A stretch of DNA of 64,000 bases from Ashinkailepas kermadecensis (Eukaryota; Arthropoda; Thecostraca; Neolepadidae), in contig JAOTOM010004681.1 in the NCBI GenBank assembly GCA_034440615.1, forward strand, positions 226,001 to 290,000, in the 5' to 3' direction. The notes beneath the pieces were generated by a model. That model did no database searches, had not been told where the DNA came from, and saw only the letters and a list, made by a program, of their open reading frames with translations. Shown here piece after piece: positions 45,401 to 54,087 of the stretch (position 1 is the stretch's first letter; the number at the start of each line of letters is the position of its first letter). The position numbers were made by a program, and so were the translations under genes.

Positions 45401-47041
45401 GATGTAGTCAAACTGGACACAAAGGAGATCGCAGATCCTGCTGCTGTGGAGACCGTGATGAATGCCAAGAGGATTGGCCAAGAGCAGTTCGAGGCTTTCA
45501 CCAGAGAGTGTCTGTTGGACAGAACAAAGGCAGTGGACCAACCCATTCCTCGTAACAAGCTGAAGGTGTTCAGCACTTCCACTCCAAGAAGCCAGAGCAA
45601 AGGTCAGCAACAGCTCGCCTCCATCAAGAATGACCGTGAACTCTTCGCACGCCTGTACATTGGCTGCCAGACGAGGGATGGAAACCTTGAGGAGTTCTTT
45701 CGTCACGAGAATCAGGCATGTCCTCCTGCATTGTCTGATGGTGGAAGCCTCTGCACTGGTACCAAGAGTGATCTCCTCACATGCTTGGAAGAAGTCTCCG
45801 ACGCAAAGACAGAGACTCCTGTCACGACCTGTATTGTGCTTGATGGAGCAGCCATCGTCCAGATGCTGAAGCCGGCTGCATCAAAGACCTTTGAAGAGTA
45901 TGCACAACAGATCTTCATCCCATATATGTCCACGAAGCTGCAAACAGTGTCACGCCTGGATCTGGTCTGGGATACTTACCTTGCTGATTCACTGAAAGGT
46001 AGTACACGTGCAAAGCGGGGACAAGGTGTGCGGAGACGTGTGGTGGCTGCCGCAGCCATACCAGGAAACTGGCAGAACTTCCTACGAGTGGACAGCAACA
46101 AGACCGAGCTGTTCAGGTTCCTCTCAGCAGCTCTCATGGAATGGTTTGACCAGGAGGACAAGCAACTCGTCATTACTGATGGAGAGGCAGTGCTCAGCAA
46201 GCCACTACTGCCAGATCTGACCTCACTCGCCCCATGTAACCATGAAGAAGCTGACAGTCGGATGTTGCTGCATGCATCTCACGCAGCCCAGCATGGACAC
46301 CATGCAATACTCATCCGGACTGTAGACACCGATGTTGTGGTGCTGGCAGTGTCCCTGGCACAGGAGTTGCAACCAGAAGACAAACTGTGGCTGGCATTCG
46401 GAACAGGCCAGAGTTTCCGATACCTAGCAGCACACGAAATAGCAGCTGGATTGGGACGAGAGAAGGCTCGTGCACTGCCAATGTTCCACGCTCTAACTGG
46501 ATGCGACACTGTGTCTAGTTTTCATAGACATGGCAAGAAGACTGCGTGGGCAGTCTGGACGGTACTGCCAGAACTCACTGAGGCGCTGCTGCTGCTGTCC
46601 TCTGCACCTCGTGACATACCAGACGATGCAATGCGCATCATCGAGAGGTTCGTGATCCTGTTGTATGATCGAACCAGCAAATGCACAGACATTGACAAGG
46701 CCAGGAGGAAACTCTTCGCAAGGAAGAACAATGTGCAGCTCATCCCTCCAACGAAGGCAGCTCTGGAGGAACATGTCAAGAGGGCAGTGTATCAAGGTGG
46801 ACATGTGTGGGGTCAGATACTGCTGCCAGCACCAGAGCTCCCTCCACCAACCAACTGGGGTTGGTCAAGGACTGGAGAAGGACAGTACACACCTTACTGG
46901 ACCAGGCTAACTGAGGCAGCTCACAGCTGCATTGAGCTGGTTTCTTGCAAGTGCAAGAAAGGGTGTGTGAGGCGCTGCAAGTGCAAAAAGGCTGCCCTTC
47001 AGTGCACAGCCCTCTGTGTGTGTGAAGGGGACTGCACATGA
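42446..47041 (+). CDS. 1531-residue transposase-like protein with FEN/XPG-like nuclease
   Basis: One uninterrupted frame starts at ATG 42446, 20 bp after a splice acceptor, so an upstream non-coding exon is likely. In order: two zinc-binding modules of CxxC, HxxC form (C29, C32, H98, C101 and C151, C154, H204, C207); a central region with acidic candidates D497/D500 (AAVDNIDH), D674 (TFDQPLF), E707 (GGLHIEMA) and E896 (IDQAHEQNN) that could be an RNase H-fold transposase core; and a FEN/PIN-like nuclease with D1133 (IVLDGAAI), E1267/E1268/D1270 (HEEADSR), D1294/D1296 (VDTDVVVL) and D1354 (TGCDTVS), the classic spacing of 5'-nucleases. A CXC-like cysteine cluster (1501-1530) ends it. The nuclease assignment is well supported by motif order; the transposase core is inference. 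Confidence 0.85.
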   Translation: MSKSFRLADVERASPSTSQHLTTTDWKLCLICQEDKTETLTKPDQSKRKDIGSGYSSLAENLVKFSELGELPGSFHLERLDDGHGIEAAMVAHGAKYHQTCRLQYNNTKLQRAQKRALKKECESDEEQAACKRTRLHSRSSSTEKKVPENCFFCEQPAGADSLRKAATFQMDERVRACASLLGDTELLGRLSGGDMIALDAQYHPRCLIGLYNRTRKAQSTGSQDTKQERAMSAVVFAELVLYIEETRQDEETAPVFRLADLVQLYQSRMEQLGVQLDTRVHSTRLKQRLLAQFPDMRAHTKGRDILMAFEEDVGAALATACELDSDSDAVHLAHAAQIVRRHMFGEAKPFTGFPEVCQEESVPPLLLALVSMILEGPSIKEQMADTNPAAIATAQILKFNSIKHKRTRGTTSSTSVRHSVAQETPLPIYIGMMLHAHTRKKELVDRLSHLGLSISYDRVLQLSAQMGNSVCQQFHIERVVCPPKMRGKVFTTAAVDNIDHNPSATTSKDSFHGTAISLIQHPSYTGEGVDRSIVIVGGSGDARSKTVAPLPHYYTDVPPVTSSIKKSPVPAAKVASLTRGDFKQQTDEEYQWLGNAKRVLEDNTGTVDNDNTSWAAFHASRQPPDARVICPTSLLPLFLESAHTVAMIRHSMDVVKNAVEHLNPGQTPVVTFDQPLFALAKQIQWKWPESYGEDQIVVMFGGLHIEMAALRTLGDWLKGSGWVQALVQAEIATAGTADSFLRASHVLRTRRAHQVTAAALYILQHRAYNHYCLGETRDAEDLPEFEDWCCQRGEDIPQFQYWATVLELELLVLVYVRSLRQGSLMMYLDALTELVPWFHALDHTHYARWIPVHLKDMAELTIKHPDVARKFRESHFTVQKTQRVFSSIPIDQAHEQNNACIKGDGGAVGLTDNPSALRRWMVAGPEVARVIEEFQDGNQHWRRQTADTRHHDQTPSVQASFVKDVRSLVGVIEEMGNPFEEESQDVVKLDTKEIADPAAVETVMNAKRIGQEQFEAFTRECLLDRTKAVDQPIPRNKLKVFSTSTPRSQSKGQQQLASIKNDRELFARLYIGCQTRDGNLEEFFRHENQACPPALSDGGSLCTGTKSDLLTCLEEVSDAKTETPVTTCIVLDGAAIVQMLKPAASKTFEEYAQQIFIPYMSTKLQTVSRLDLVWDTYLADSLKGSTRAKRGQGVRRRVVAAAAIPGNWQNFLRVDSNKTELFRFLSAALMEWFDQEDKQLVITDGEAVLSKPLLPDLTSLAPCNHEEADSRMLLHASHAAQHGHHAILIRTVDTDVVVLAVSLAQELQPEDKLWLAFGTGQSFRYLAAHEIAAGLGREKARALPMFHALTGCDTVSSFHRHGKKTAWAVWTVLPELTEALLLLSSAPRDIPDDAMRIIERFVILLYDRTSKCTDIDKARRKLFARKNNVQLIPPTKAALEEHVKRAVYQGGHVWGQILLPAPELPPPTNWGWSRTGEGQYTPYWTRLTEAAHSCIELVSCKCKKGCVRRCKCKKAALQCTALCVCEGDCT

Positions 47042-47079
47042 CGATGAGTCAACAACATACATGTACTTGTGGCAATGCT

Positions 47080-47577
47080 GAACTTGTTAACATGACACTG
47101 TTTATGTACACGTATCTTCAGTACCGGTATATACCTAGCCTCAGATACCAGTACACCTAGCCTCAAATACTAGACCATGTAGCATGTCAGTATTATACCT
47201 AAGACATTTACAGAACTGAGACATTCTTTTCAAAGTATTGTGTTGAATCCAATATTTGCCTAGATAATTTCCAAATAAAATTATATAACACACTGTGATA
47301 GATAATATTAAGTTGAAATTGGTACCATTGGATTCCTTGCCCCCAAAAACATACATTTAGATACCAGAATCAAGTCAATAGCTGCATTACGTCCAGAGAT
47401 AATAGCAAATGTAGATTTCAAGTGGCGGCCATTTTGAAATCCAATATGGCGGACATAAAGACAGAATTTCAAGTGGCCCAATATCTGAAAATGTTCGCAA
47501 CATATTAATGTACATTTGTGCCAAATTTGGTGCTTGTATCACAAAATGCACAACAGGTTTGCTAAGCCGCCCCACTA
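47080..47577. repeat. Right terminal inverted repeat of the Academ-like element
   Basis: This is the partner of 41019-41526. It begins 38 bp after the stop codon of the transposase-like gene. Confidence 0.93.
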
Positions 47578-47580
47578 TTA

Positions 47581-47668
47581 TCGTGTTGGCCAATGGATTG
47601 TTTTTTAAGGGGGGGAATGTTCGCATCCGGAACATTTCGTTGGGGGGGGGGGCCCCAAAAAAAACCCA

Positions 47669-47705
<37 letters not shown>

Positions 47706-47763
47706 CCCGCAAAACCCCCCCCCCCCCCCGGGGGGGGGGGAAAAAAAAACCCAAAAAAAAAAC

Positions 47764-47811
<48 letters not shown>

Positions 47812-48505
47812 AAAGGAGAAAAAAAAAAACCACAAAAATTGTCTCCCCTTAAAAAGTGACGTCACTAGGGACGTTAATGTGGCCATGACTGACATGTTTT
47901 TGTCTCGGAGGTGTCCATTTTAGGGAAGATTTGAAAATTAAAAATTATTTGGAATCGGAAAATGAAGACGAACTCGACCATGGCGCCAAATTGTTTTCGT
48001 GCTCAAAAACCAACATATCTTTTTCTCAACGTCTCAACAGCAACACAGGTGCTGTTGAGACATACGGTAGGACGAAGTGCGCAGGTGAATTCTTCCCGGA
48101 CTGACCACATCGCCGCTAAATCGTCCACATCATTTCTCCATATACAAACGTGGCAGCATTCCAATCAACTTGCCTGAGCGAGAACACTGACCGTACACCC
48201 AGCCACGGTCACGGATAGCCACTCAGTCGAAAAACACCCACAACTTGCGTGAGCAAGACCACTAACCGTACACCCAACCACGGTCACGGAGAGAGAAGTC
48301 CACGGTAGCGCACCACTCAGTCGAAAAACATCCACAAGGCACACGTAACGGCACGAGAAGCTGCAGGGAAACTCGCAGAAAATGGCGACACACCAGACAC
48401 AATCATGTAGTGCAGAGACACTCGCCCGGTTCAGACTGCAATGCCAGGCCTTCCATCGCTTGGTAGAAATAGATCAGAGGTGGAATCCAGCAGAAAAAGC
48501 GACGG
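47581..48505. other. Homopolymer-rich block, then unassigned DNA
   Basis: From 47640 to 47830 the sequence is a chain of long G, C, T and A runs, including an A run of more than 40, unlike any other part of the window. It may be a consensus error or a collapsed low-complexity tract. From 47860 to 48505 no gene is seen. Confidence 0.6.
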
Positions 48506-48550
48506 TTAGTTATTTGGGCTTTAGGGCGCTTCGACCAGAATTGATCATTC
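48506..48550 (-). repeat. Degraded LINE/SINE 3' terminus
   Basis: A GTTAGTTATTTGGG tail and GGGCGC (48524-48529) match the LINE 3' ends, but the opposite stem arm is decayed. No coding part adjoins it. Confidence 0.45.
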
Positions 48551-48796
48551 GCAACGGCTGGTTCAGCGTAATGACAGGCACATTACATCACGGGTACATT
48601 GCGACCATACACAATGAGGCACAGGAACAGTGTGGCAGTGCAAAGATGTAAAACAGTCTGTGGCCATCATATGCGACGCTCTGCTCAGGTCCATTCAGAT
48701 GGCGACCGTGTTCTTCGTGGAAAACAACTTCCCGGTAGCCGGCGGGCGGCCGGAGCGCGCATGCGCAAATTCCCCGGCAGGCGTTGCGCAATATCA

Positions 48797-48940
48797 GGGG
48801 CCGGTTAGCTCAGTGGTTAAGATGAGTGTCTGGCACGCCAGAGGTACGGGTTTCGATTCCCCGCAATGCCCGCCCTCCCTGCCAGCGTCAGAGGCGGGCG
48901 ACGCCATATGACAATATTGTCACAACCACCACCAGGGGCC
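48797..48940 (+). mobile_element. tRNA-derived SINE (plus strand)
   Basis: A tRNA-like head carries box A TTAGCTCAGTGG (from about 48804) and box B GGGTTTCGATTCC with one extra T, with a TCTGG/CCAGA anticodon-type stem between. The body contains GGCGGGCGACGCCATATG and a CACAACCACCACC tail. The same GACGCCATATG tail occurs at 17280-17296. It is probably transcribed by RNA polymerase III if active. The extra base in box B suggests decay, or a family-specific variant. Confidence 0.8.
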
Positions 48941-49219
48941 GGTTACAGGGCTGCGCCCGTAACCGATGTAGGTTGAGAAACCCAAGCATGTTTCAGCTGT
49001 CAGCTGATGGGTCATGTGGCCAAGATGTCATTCTTCAGGAAAACTTGACCCCTTCTGCCTGTGCACTAAACATGACGAAATGTTTGTTATTTGTTTGTTT
49101 GTTATTTGGGCTTTAGGGCGCGTCGACAACTATGGTCATATTGCGCCCATAACTAAGGTGATATGATATCTAAGATCTAAGTGGTGCTACTGTGCTATAT
49201 ATTTTACATGTATTGCATA

Positions 49220-49515
49220 TCAGTGTGGAGAATATATTACCGAGAACGACACGTCAGAAAGGAAGTCGATCAATTGTCCTCGTTGAACATTGCTAGAGTT
49301 GTCAGACAGAATATCATTAAGTGAGTCTACCTGTGTAGATCCAAAGTGACGTCTACGCTCTTCAGCATTAAGTGGGCACGAGATAAAAACATGGCGAACT
49401 GTCAGTGGTGCACGACATCTTGTGCACCGAGGTTTCTCGCCACCGCACAACAGATAACCGTGAGTGGCATAAGTATGCCCAATGCGGAGGCGGCACAATG
49501 TAAGCTCTTCTTGTC
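49220..49515 (-). pseudogene. C-terminal RNase H/zinc end of LINE E
   Basis: The frame reads LCRLRIGHTYATHGYLLCGG, then CTRCRAPLTVRHVFISC and a final SVIYSPH. Its upstream continuation is at 52945, beyond the pogo-like element inserted at a TA. Confidence 0.8.
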
Positions 49516-49517
49516 TA

Positions 49518-52500
49518 GGGTAGGGTGGGGTAAAATGAACAGTGGGTGAAAATGAACATATCCTGTAAAAAAGTGGTTTATGTATAATTGGTTCATGATA
49601 CAGTCTAGAATGATACAGTATTAATTTTAGTACGATAGACGGGCCGCCCGAAACCGTCATGAAAGCTCCTATTCACATTTGGAATTTTGAGCAACTTCAA
49701 TATTTGTGTCGTACCCATCAACGATCGAAAAAAGTGACCCCTGAAAAGTGATTGTTACGGCCTGTGGTATAACCGAAAATCGAAATGTTCTTAGCTGAAA
49801 AGGTGAACAAAGAATGTAGTTACACATTCAACTTGTTTTCGACGTCCTACTTCAAAACGTTACTTTAAAAAATATAGATATAAAAATGGGGGTAAAATGA
49901 ACATACCCTACGAAATCCACGGGGTAAAATGAACACACCACCAGACATGGGACTTGGAAAATTTTCCGACTCGAGTCTGAGTCTGAGTCAGGCTCAACCT
50001 CTTTGAGTCCATGAGTCCGAGTCCGAGAAGTGTGGAAAAGTGGACTCGAGTCCGAGTCCATGAGTCCGGACTCATGAGTCCGAGTCCAGACTCATACAGG
50101 TTATTTAAAGATCCTACTGTCCTACCCCCTTGTTACCTACTATATGTAAGCTGGTAGCAGCTATAAATTACTTTTCATCAATATTTTGTCTGTAATGTGC
50201 AAATTATGAGCAATTTTTCTCAATTTACATATCTGGACTCAAGTCTGGACTCAAATCTGGTCAGAATTTCTGGACTCGAGTCCGAGTCCAGGTCAGAGTA
50301 TCTGGACTCGAGTCCGAGTCTGAGTCAGACTCAAACTCTTCAAGTCCATGAGTCCGAGTCAGTACGCCTTGGTATAGCGGACTCGAGTCCGAGTCCATGA
50401 GTCCGCCAAAACCACTGAGTCCGGACTCATGAGTCCGAGTCCGGACTCAATGCCCATGTCTGCACACCACATATCAGTCCAAAACCAATGCTAAAGGTGA
50501 ACTTTAACATTTCAACATTCTTTCACAGGTTGATGCTAACGATGCCTCGGACTTACGATAAGACAACATCCAAGACCTACACGGACGAGGATCTTCGGGT
50601 TAGCTTGGAGACGATCGCCAAGGGAAAAACCGTGTATGCGGCTGCTCAAGCCACTGGTGTGCCACTCTCCACACTACGACGCCATGCCCTCAACCTGAAC
50701 CAAACGGATCGGATTGGCTCCGGTCGTAGTACCATCGTCCCGCCAGAAGACGAAACGAGGATTGTCCAGGTGCTCGTGTACTTGTCCAGGCTCGCGCACC
50801 CTCTCGACACGAGCGATCTCAAGACGCTTGTTCAAGGGTACGTTAACCACCTCGGACTTGAGACCGGGTGGGTCGACAACCGTCCGGGGGATGACTGGGT
50901 TAGGCTGTTCAAGAAGCGCCACGCCGCGGTCCTCTCCACGCGGAAGGCGGAGCTGCTCACCGTCTCCCGTGCCAAGTCACTAACCCCGGCCGTCATCGAT
51001 GCGTTCTTCCAGCTGCTTCGATCTGAGATGGAAGAACTCAAGCTCACGGACAAGCCAGCAAACGTGTACAACTTGGATGAGAGCGGGCTCTCAACCGACC
51101 CACGTGGGAAGCACGTGTTTGTCGAGAAGTCTGGGCGAGACGCCTACTTGAAGAGTCAGGGGGCCGGCAAGGCGATGTACTCCGTCCTGTTCTGCTGCAA
51201 TGCCGAAGGGCGCTTCCTACCGCCGTTCGTGGTCTACAAAGCGCTGCGGGCACCTTACGACACGTGGACCCAGGGCGGCCCTCCCGGGACGACCTACACG
51301 ACTACCCCCTCTGGATGGATGGAGAGCGGCGTGTTCGAGGAGTGGTTCTGTACCATCTTCCTCGAAGATGCGAAGAAGCAGCACGCGGGGGAGCCCATCA
51401 TTCTGCTCTTTGATGGGCACGGGAGCCATATGACGTACAAGACCGCGTCTCTGGCCAGGGAGAACAACGTCACCATCATCTGTCTGCCACCTCACACCAG
51501 CCACGCCCTCCAGCCCCTGGACGTGGCTGTGTTCAAGCCTCTGAAGGCGAAGTGGCGTGAGGTCTTGAAGATGTGGGCCCGTGAGTCCCGGCTCACAAAC
51601 GTGGACAAGACCACCTTCCCTCACTTGCTGTCCAAACTCTGGACCAAGTTGGATCCGCAGCTCGCCGTGTCCGGCTTCCGTGGTGCTGGGATCGTTCCCC
51701 TGGACCCAGCGAAGGTGAGCTCCCGCATGGTTGGCGGCGACGGATTTTCCAAGAGAACTGGAGTCTCGTCACCAGTCAAAGCCCTGAAGGAAGCTGTTCT
51801 GAACGTCATCTCGCCGTCACAATCCGAAGGCACGAAAACGGCCCTGGCCAACAAGGCAAAGCGGCGCTCCAGAGTTCAAGCGAAGGTTGGTGAAGTTCTG
51901 ACCGCTGAAGCATCCCTCCGTCGGCTCGAGCAAGAGGAAGAACAGCGCGGCAAGAAGGCTGCCGCGATGAGGCAGCCGAAGAAGAAGAAGAGGAAACTCG
52001 TCTTCGATGAGGAGGAGGAGGAGGACGACCCCCCTCTGCCTCCCGAAGAACCGTTCCCACCACCAGACTCCTCGGATGAAGAGACCAACACCGACAACAA
52101 ACGGAACGAGAAGCGCAGACACAACGAGAAGCACCTCGACAAAGTCGACTACAAGGACATCAAGACCTCCGACTTCGTCGTGATCCAGCTCAAGCACAAG
52201 ACGTTCCTCGCTCAAGTGGCTGGCATCGAGACCAACTCAACTGAGAGCACTCGGGCTGTCCATGTCAGCTACCTGAGGAAGCTGCCTGGTGCGCAGACTC
52301 GCCGCTTCACGTTCCCGGAGGTCCCCGACCTGTCAGTGGTCTATCCACACGAGATCCTCGGAGTCGTCCGAAACGTTCAGATGGATCGGCGGGGATCCAC
52401 CTTCCAAGTCGTGGAGTACGACTGCTCGGAACTGTCATAGGGCCAATGCTCAACAGTGTTTTGATCCATGGTATTATACGAGTACGATGGTTTGTTGATA

Positions 52501-52942
52501 CCCGTTCAAACGTTGATGCTGCACGTTCCGAATTCAGCAGCACCTTCGAATGCTGAGTGAACATCCAAGAAGTGTTTGTTGATAAAACAGCATTTGCCAC
52601 CGCAGTGTGTCTCTTTTTAACATTTTTTAAAACTTCAAAGTGTGTTCCTTTTCCCCCATGCTCCCCCGCGCTCGTAAATGTGTCCACTTCTGCACAAATC
52701 AAACGATAAACATGTATGTTCATTTTACCCCACCCATGGGGTAAAATGAACATATCAATTATTTTTAAAAAAATAGTAATCTCCCGCAGACTATGAACTA
52801 GTTTAAGCGTAACAGAGTACATGGTTATAGTCACTAATGCTGTAATGTCATGCTGAGAATACATTTGTAACGATTCCGTCGAAAACAAAAACACCCTAAA
52901 CACTGAAAGGCCCAAACATGTTCATTTTACCCCACCCTACCC
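49518..52942 (+). mobile_element. pogo/Tigger-like DNA transposon, copy 2, apparently intact
   Basis: This 3425-bp copy of the 11239-14657 element has the same 24-bp inverted repeats and a TA duplication (49516-49517, 52943-52944). The subterminal GGGTAAAATGAACA sites and right-hand palindrome (52717-52752) are retained. Differences from copy 1 are scattered single bases and 1-bp indels in homopolymers. It sits inside the RNase H gene of LINE E, and excision would restore that frame. Confidence 0.93.
50542..52440 (+). CDS. pogo-like DDD transposase, copy 2
   Basis: The protein has the same length and domain order as copy 1 (start MPRTYDKTT), with all three catalytic aspartates (NLDESG, LFDGHGSH, QPLDVAVF) present. 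Numbering from the upstream ATG at 50488, only five residues differ from copy 1: Ser for Gly at 39, Thr for Ala at 203, Val for Met at 410, Arg for Cys at 487 and Thr for Ile at 638. With two open, nearly identical copies the family was probably mobile recently. Confidence 0.93.
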   Translation: MPRTYDKTTSKTYTDEDLRVSLETIAKGKTVYAAAQATGVPLSTLRRHALNLNQTDRIGSGRSTIVPPEDETRIVQVLVYLSRLAHPLDTSDLKTLVQGYVNHLGLETGWVDNRPGDDWVRLFKKRHAAVLSTRKAELLTVSRAKSLTPAVIDAFFQLLRSEMEELKLTDKPANVYNLDESGLSTDPRGKHVFVEKSGRDAYLKSQGAGKAMYSVLFCCNAEGRFLPPFVVYKALRAPYDTWTQGGPPGTTYTTTPSGWMESGVFEEWFCTIFLEDAKKQHAGEPIILLFDGHGSHMTYKTASLARENNVTIICLPPHTSHALQPLDVAVFKPLKAKWREVLKMWARESRLTNVDKTTFPHLLSKLWTKLDPQLAVSGFRGAGIVPLDPAKVSSRMVGGDGFSKRTGVSSPVKALKEAVLNVISPSQSEGTKTALANKAKRRSRVQAKVGEVLTAEASLRRLEQEEEQRGKKAAAMRQPKKKKRKLVFDEEEEEDDPPLPPEEPFPPPDSSDEETNTDNKRNEKRRHNEKHLDKVDYKDIKTSDFVVIQLKHKTFLAQVAGIETNSTESTRAVHVSYLRKLPGAQTRRFTFPEVPDLSVVYPHEILGVVRNVQMDRRGSTFQVVEYDCSELS

Positions 52943-52944
52943 TA

Positions 52945-54087
52945 TGCTTAAGACAGGACGAGCTCCATTGTTTCAGGCGCTGTTTAATGGCTCTAAGTTT
53001 GTTCGCCTGTGTCGCGTCCCAAATTGCCTGCCACTTGTCTAGGAGGAAAATGGAGATATCTCGGAAATGGTCAGTGGCAGGGAGTGGCAATGACCTGGTG
53101 CACGGGGCACACGCTGCCCGCTTCGCCGCAGCATCCGCCAACTCAGTTCCAGAAATTCCCACATGGCTAGGGAGCCAACACAGGACCACACGCCGTCCCA
53201 AGCGGTGAATAGCAGTAAGACGGTTCAAAATATCACGTAAAAGGGGGTTAGATGGGTAAAATGTGTTCAGAGCCAACAGGCTGCTCAGTGTTAATATAAC
53301 GTGTCGATTACCTTCCGACACCTCTATATAACACAGAGCTTTCAGAATGGCGACAAGTTCTGATGAGTACACGGATGATTACGTCGGGAGGGAAAACGAT
53401 CGGACGGCGGATCCACAAACAAATGCACTGCCCACACCATCATCCGTTCGAGACCCATCCGTATAGGTTGCAACCGATTCCTGGAACGATGCGATGTGTT
53501 CGAGGGCAAGCGCCCGGAACTCTCCTGGAGCCACATCAGCTTTTCTTGTTTTCGCAAGCAACACATCCACATCCGGTACTATCAACTCCCATGGGGGTGT
53601 CTCCATGTCCTGTGCCCTCAAGATTCCTTTGAGTTTTACTCGGCTTTCTTGGAGGAGCTTTCGAATGCGTACACCAAACGGGGCGACATTGCAATGGCGT
53701 TACCCTGGAAAAATGTACTGTAGTCGTCGTGAAAAAACGTACCAGTAGGTAGGGTGGTCAGGGAACTGCCGAAGCTTGCAGGCGTATCGCATTCCGAGTC
53801 ATTCTCTGCGCAGACATAGCGGTGGCTCATGTGCTTCTGCTAAAAGGCTCATGATGGGTGAGGTGCGAAATGCTCCGGTTGCAATGCGGATGGCGGTGTG
53901 GTGGATAGTATCGAGTTTACGTTTGTTTGTTGCAGCGGTACCGTCATAGATAAAACAGGCGTAGTCGAGTTTTGAGCGTACCAGCGAAAGGTACAGCAGC
54001 ATAAGCGTTTCCCGATCTGCACCATACGTGGTACGAGCTACACATTTCAAAATGTTCAGTGCGCTAAAACACTTTTCCCGTAAACTT
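52945..54087 (-). pseudogene. RNase H and thumb of LINE E
   Basis: From 5' to 3': REKCFSALN, thumb motif SKLDYACFIYDGT, GAFRTSP, AEAHEPPLCLRRE, linker PPWELIVPDVDVL, then RNase H YTDGSRTDDG, SSELVAI, a damaged third strand (LTLSSLLAL, aspartate lost) and LPSHVGISGTELAD. Several frameshifts are present. The loss of the third catalytic aspartate region is an additional defect. Confidence 0.8.

Larger units (their letters stand above)
41019..47577 (+). mobile_element. Large transposon with ~500-bp inverted repeats, Academ-like
   Basis: This 6559-bp element starts TAGTGGGG and ends CCCCACTA, flanked by a 3-bp TTA duplication (41016-41018 and 47578-47580). The inverted repeats are 41019-41526 and 47080-47577. 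They are nearly identical apart from a 10-bp length difference and two changes near the tip. A single long gene fills the interior and stops 38 bp before the right repeat. The leader (41527-42425) has a CCTATTACC-rich minisatellite at about 41808-41908 and ends in an acceptor TTGCAG. A fused XPG/FEN-like nuclease and 3-bp duplication fit what I recall of the Academ superfamily. That assignment is from memory. Confidence 0.88.

Noticed and set aside
41250..47356. A 71-residue protein encoded identically at 41250-41465 and 47141-47356
   Set aside because: Both are the inverted repeat arms of the Academ-like element, and no protein motif is present.
48797..48880. A functional tRNA gene on the plus strand
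   Set aside because: There is one extra base in box B, poor acceptor pairing, and a SINE body shared with 17208-17296.
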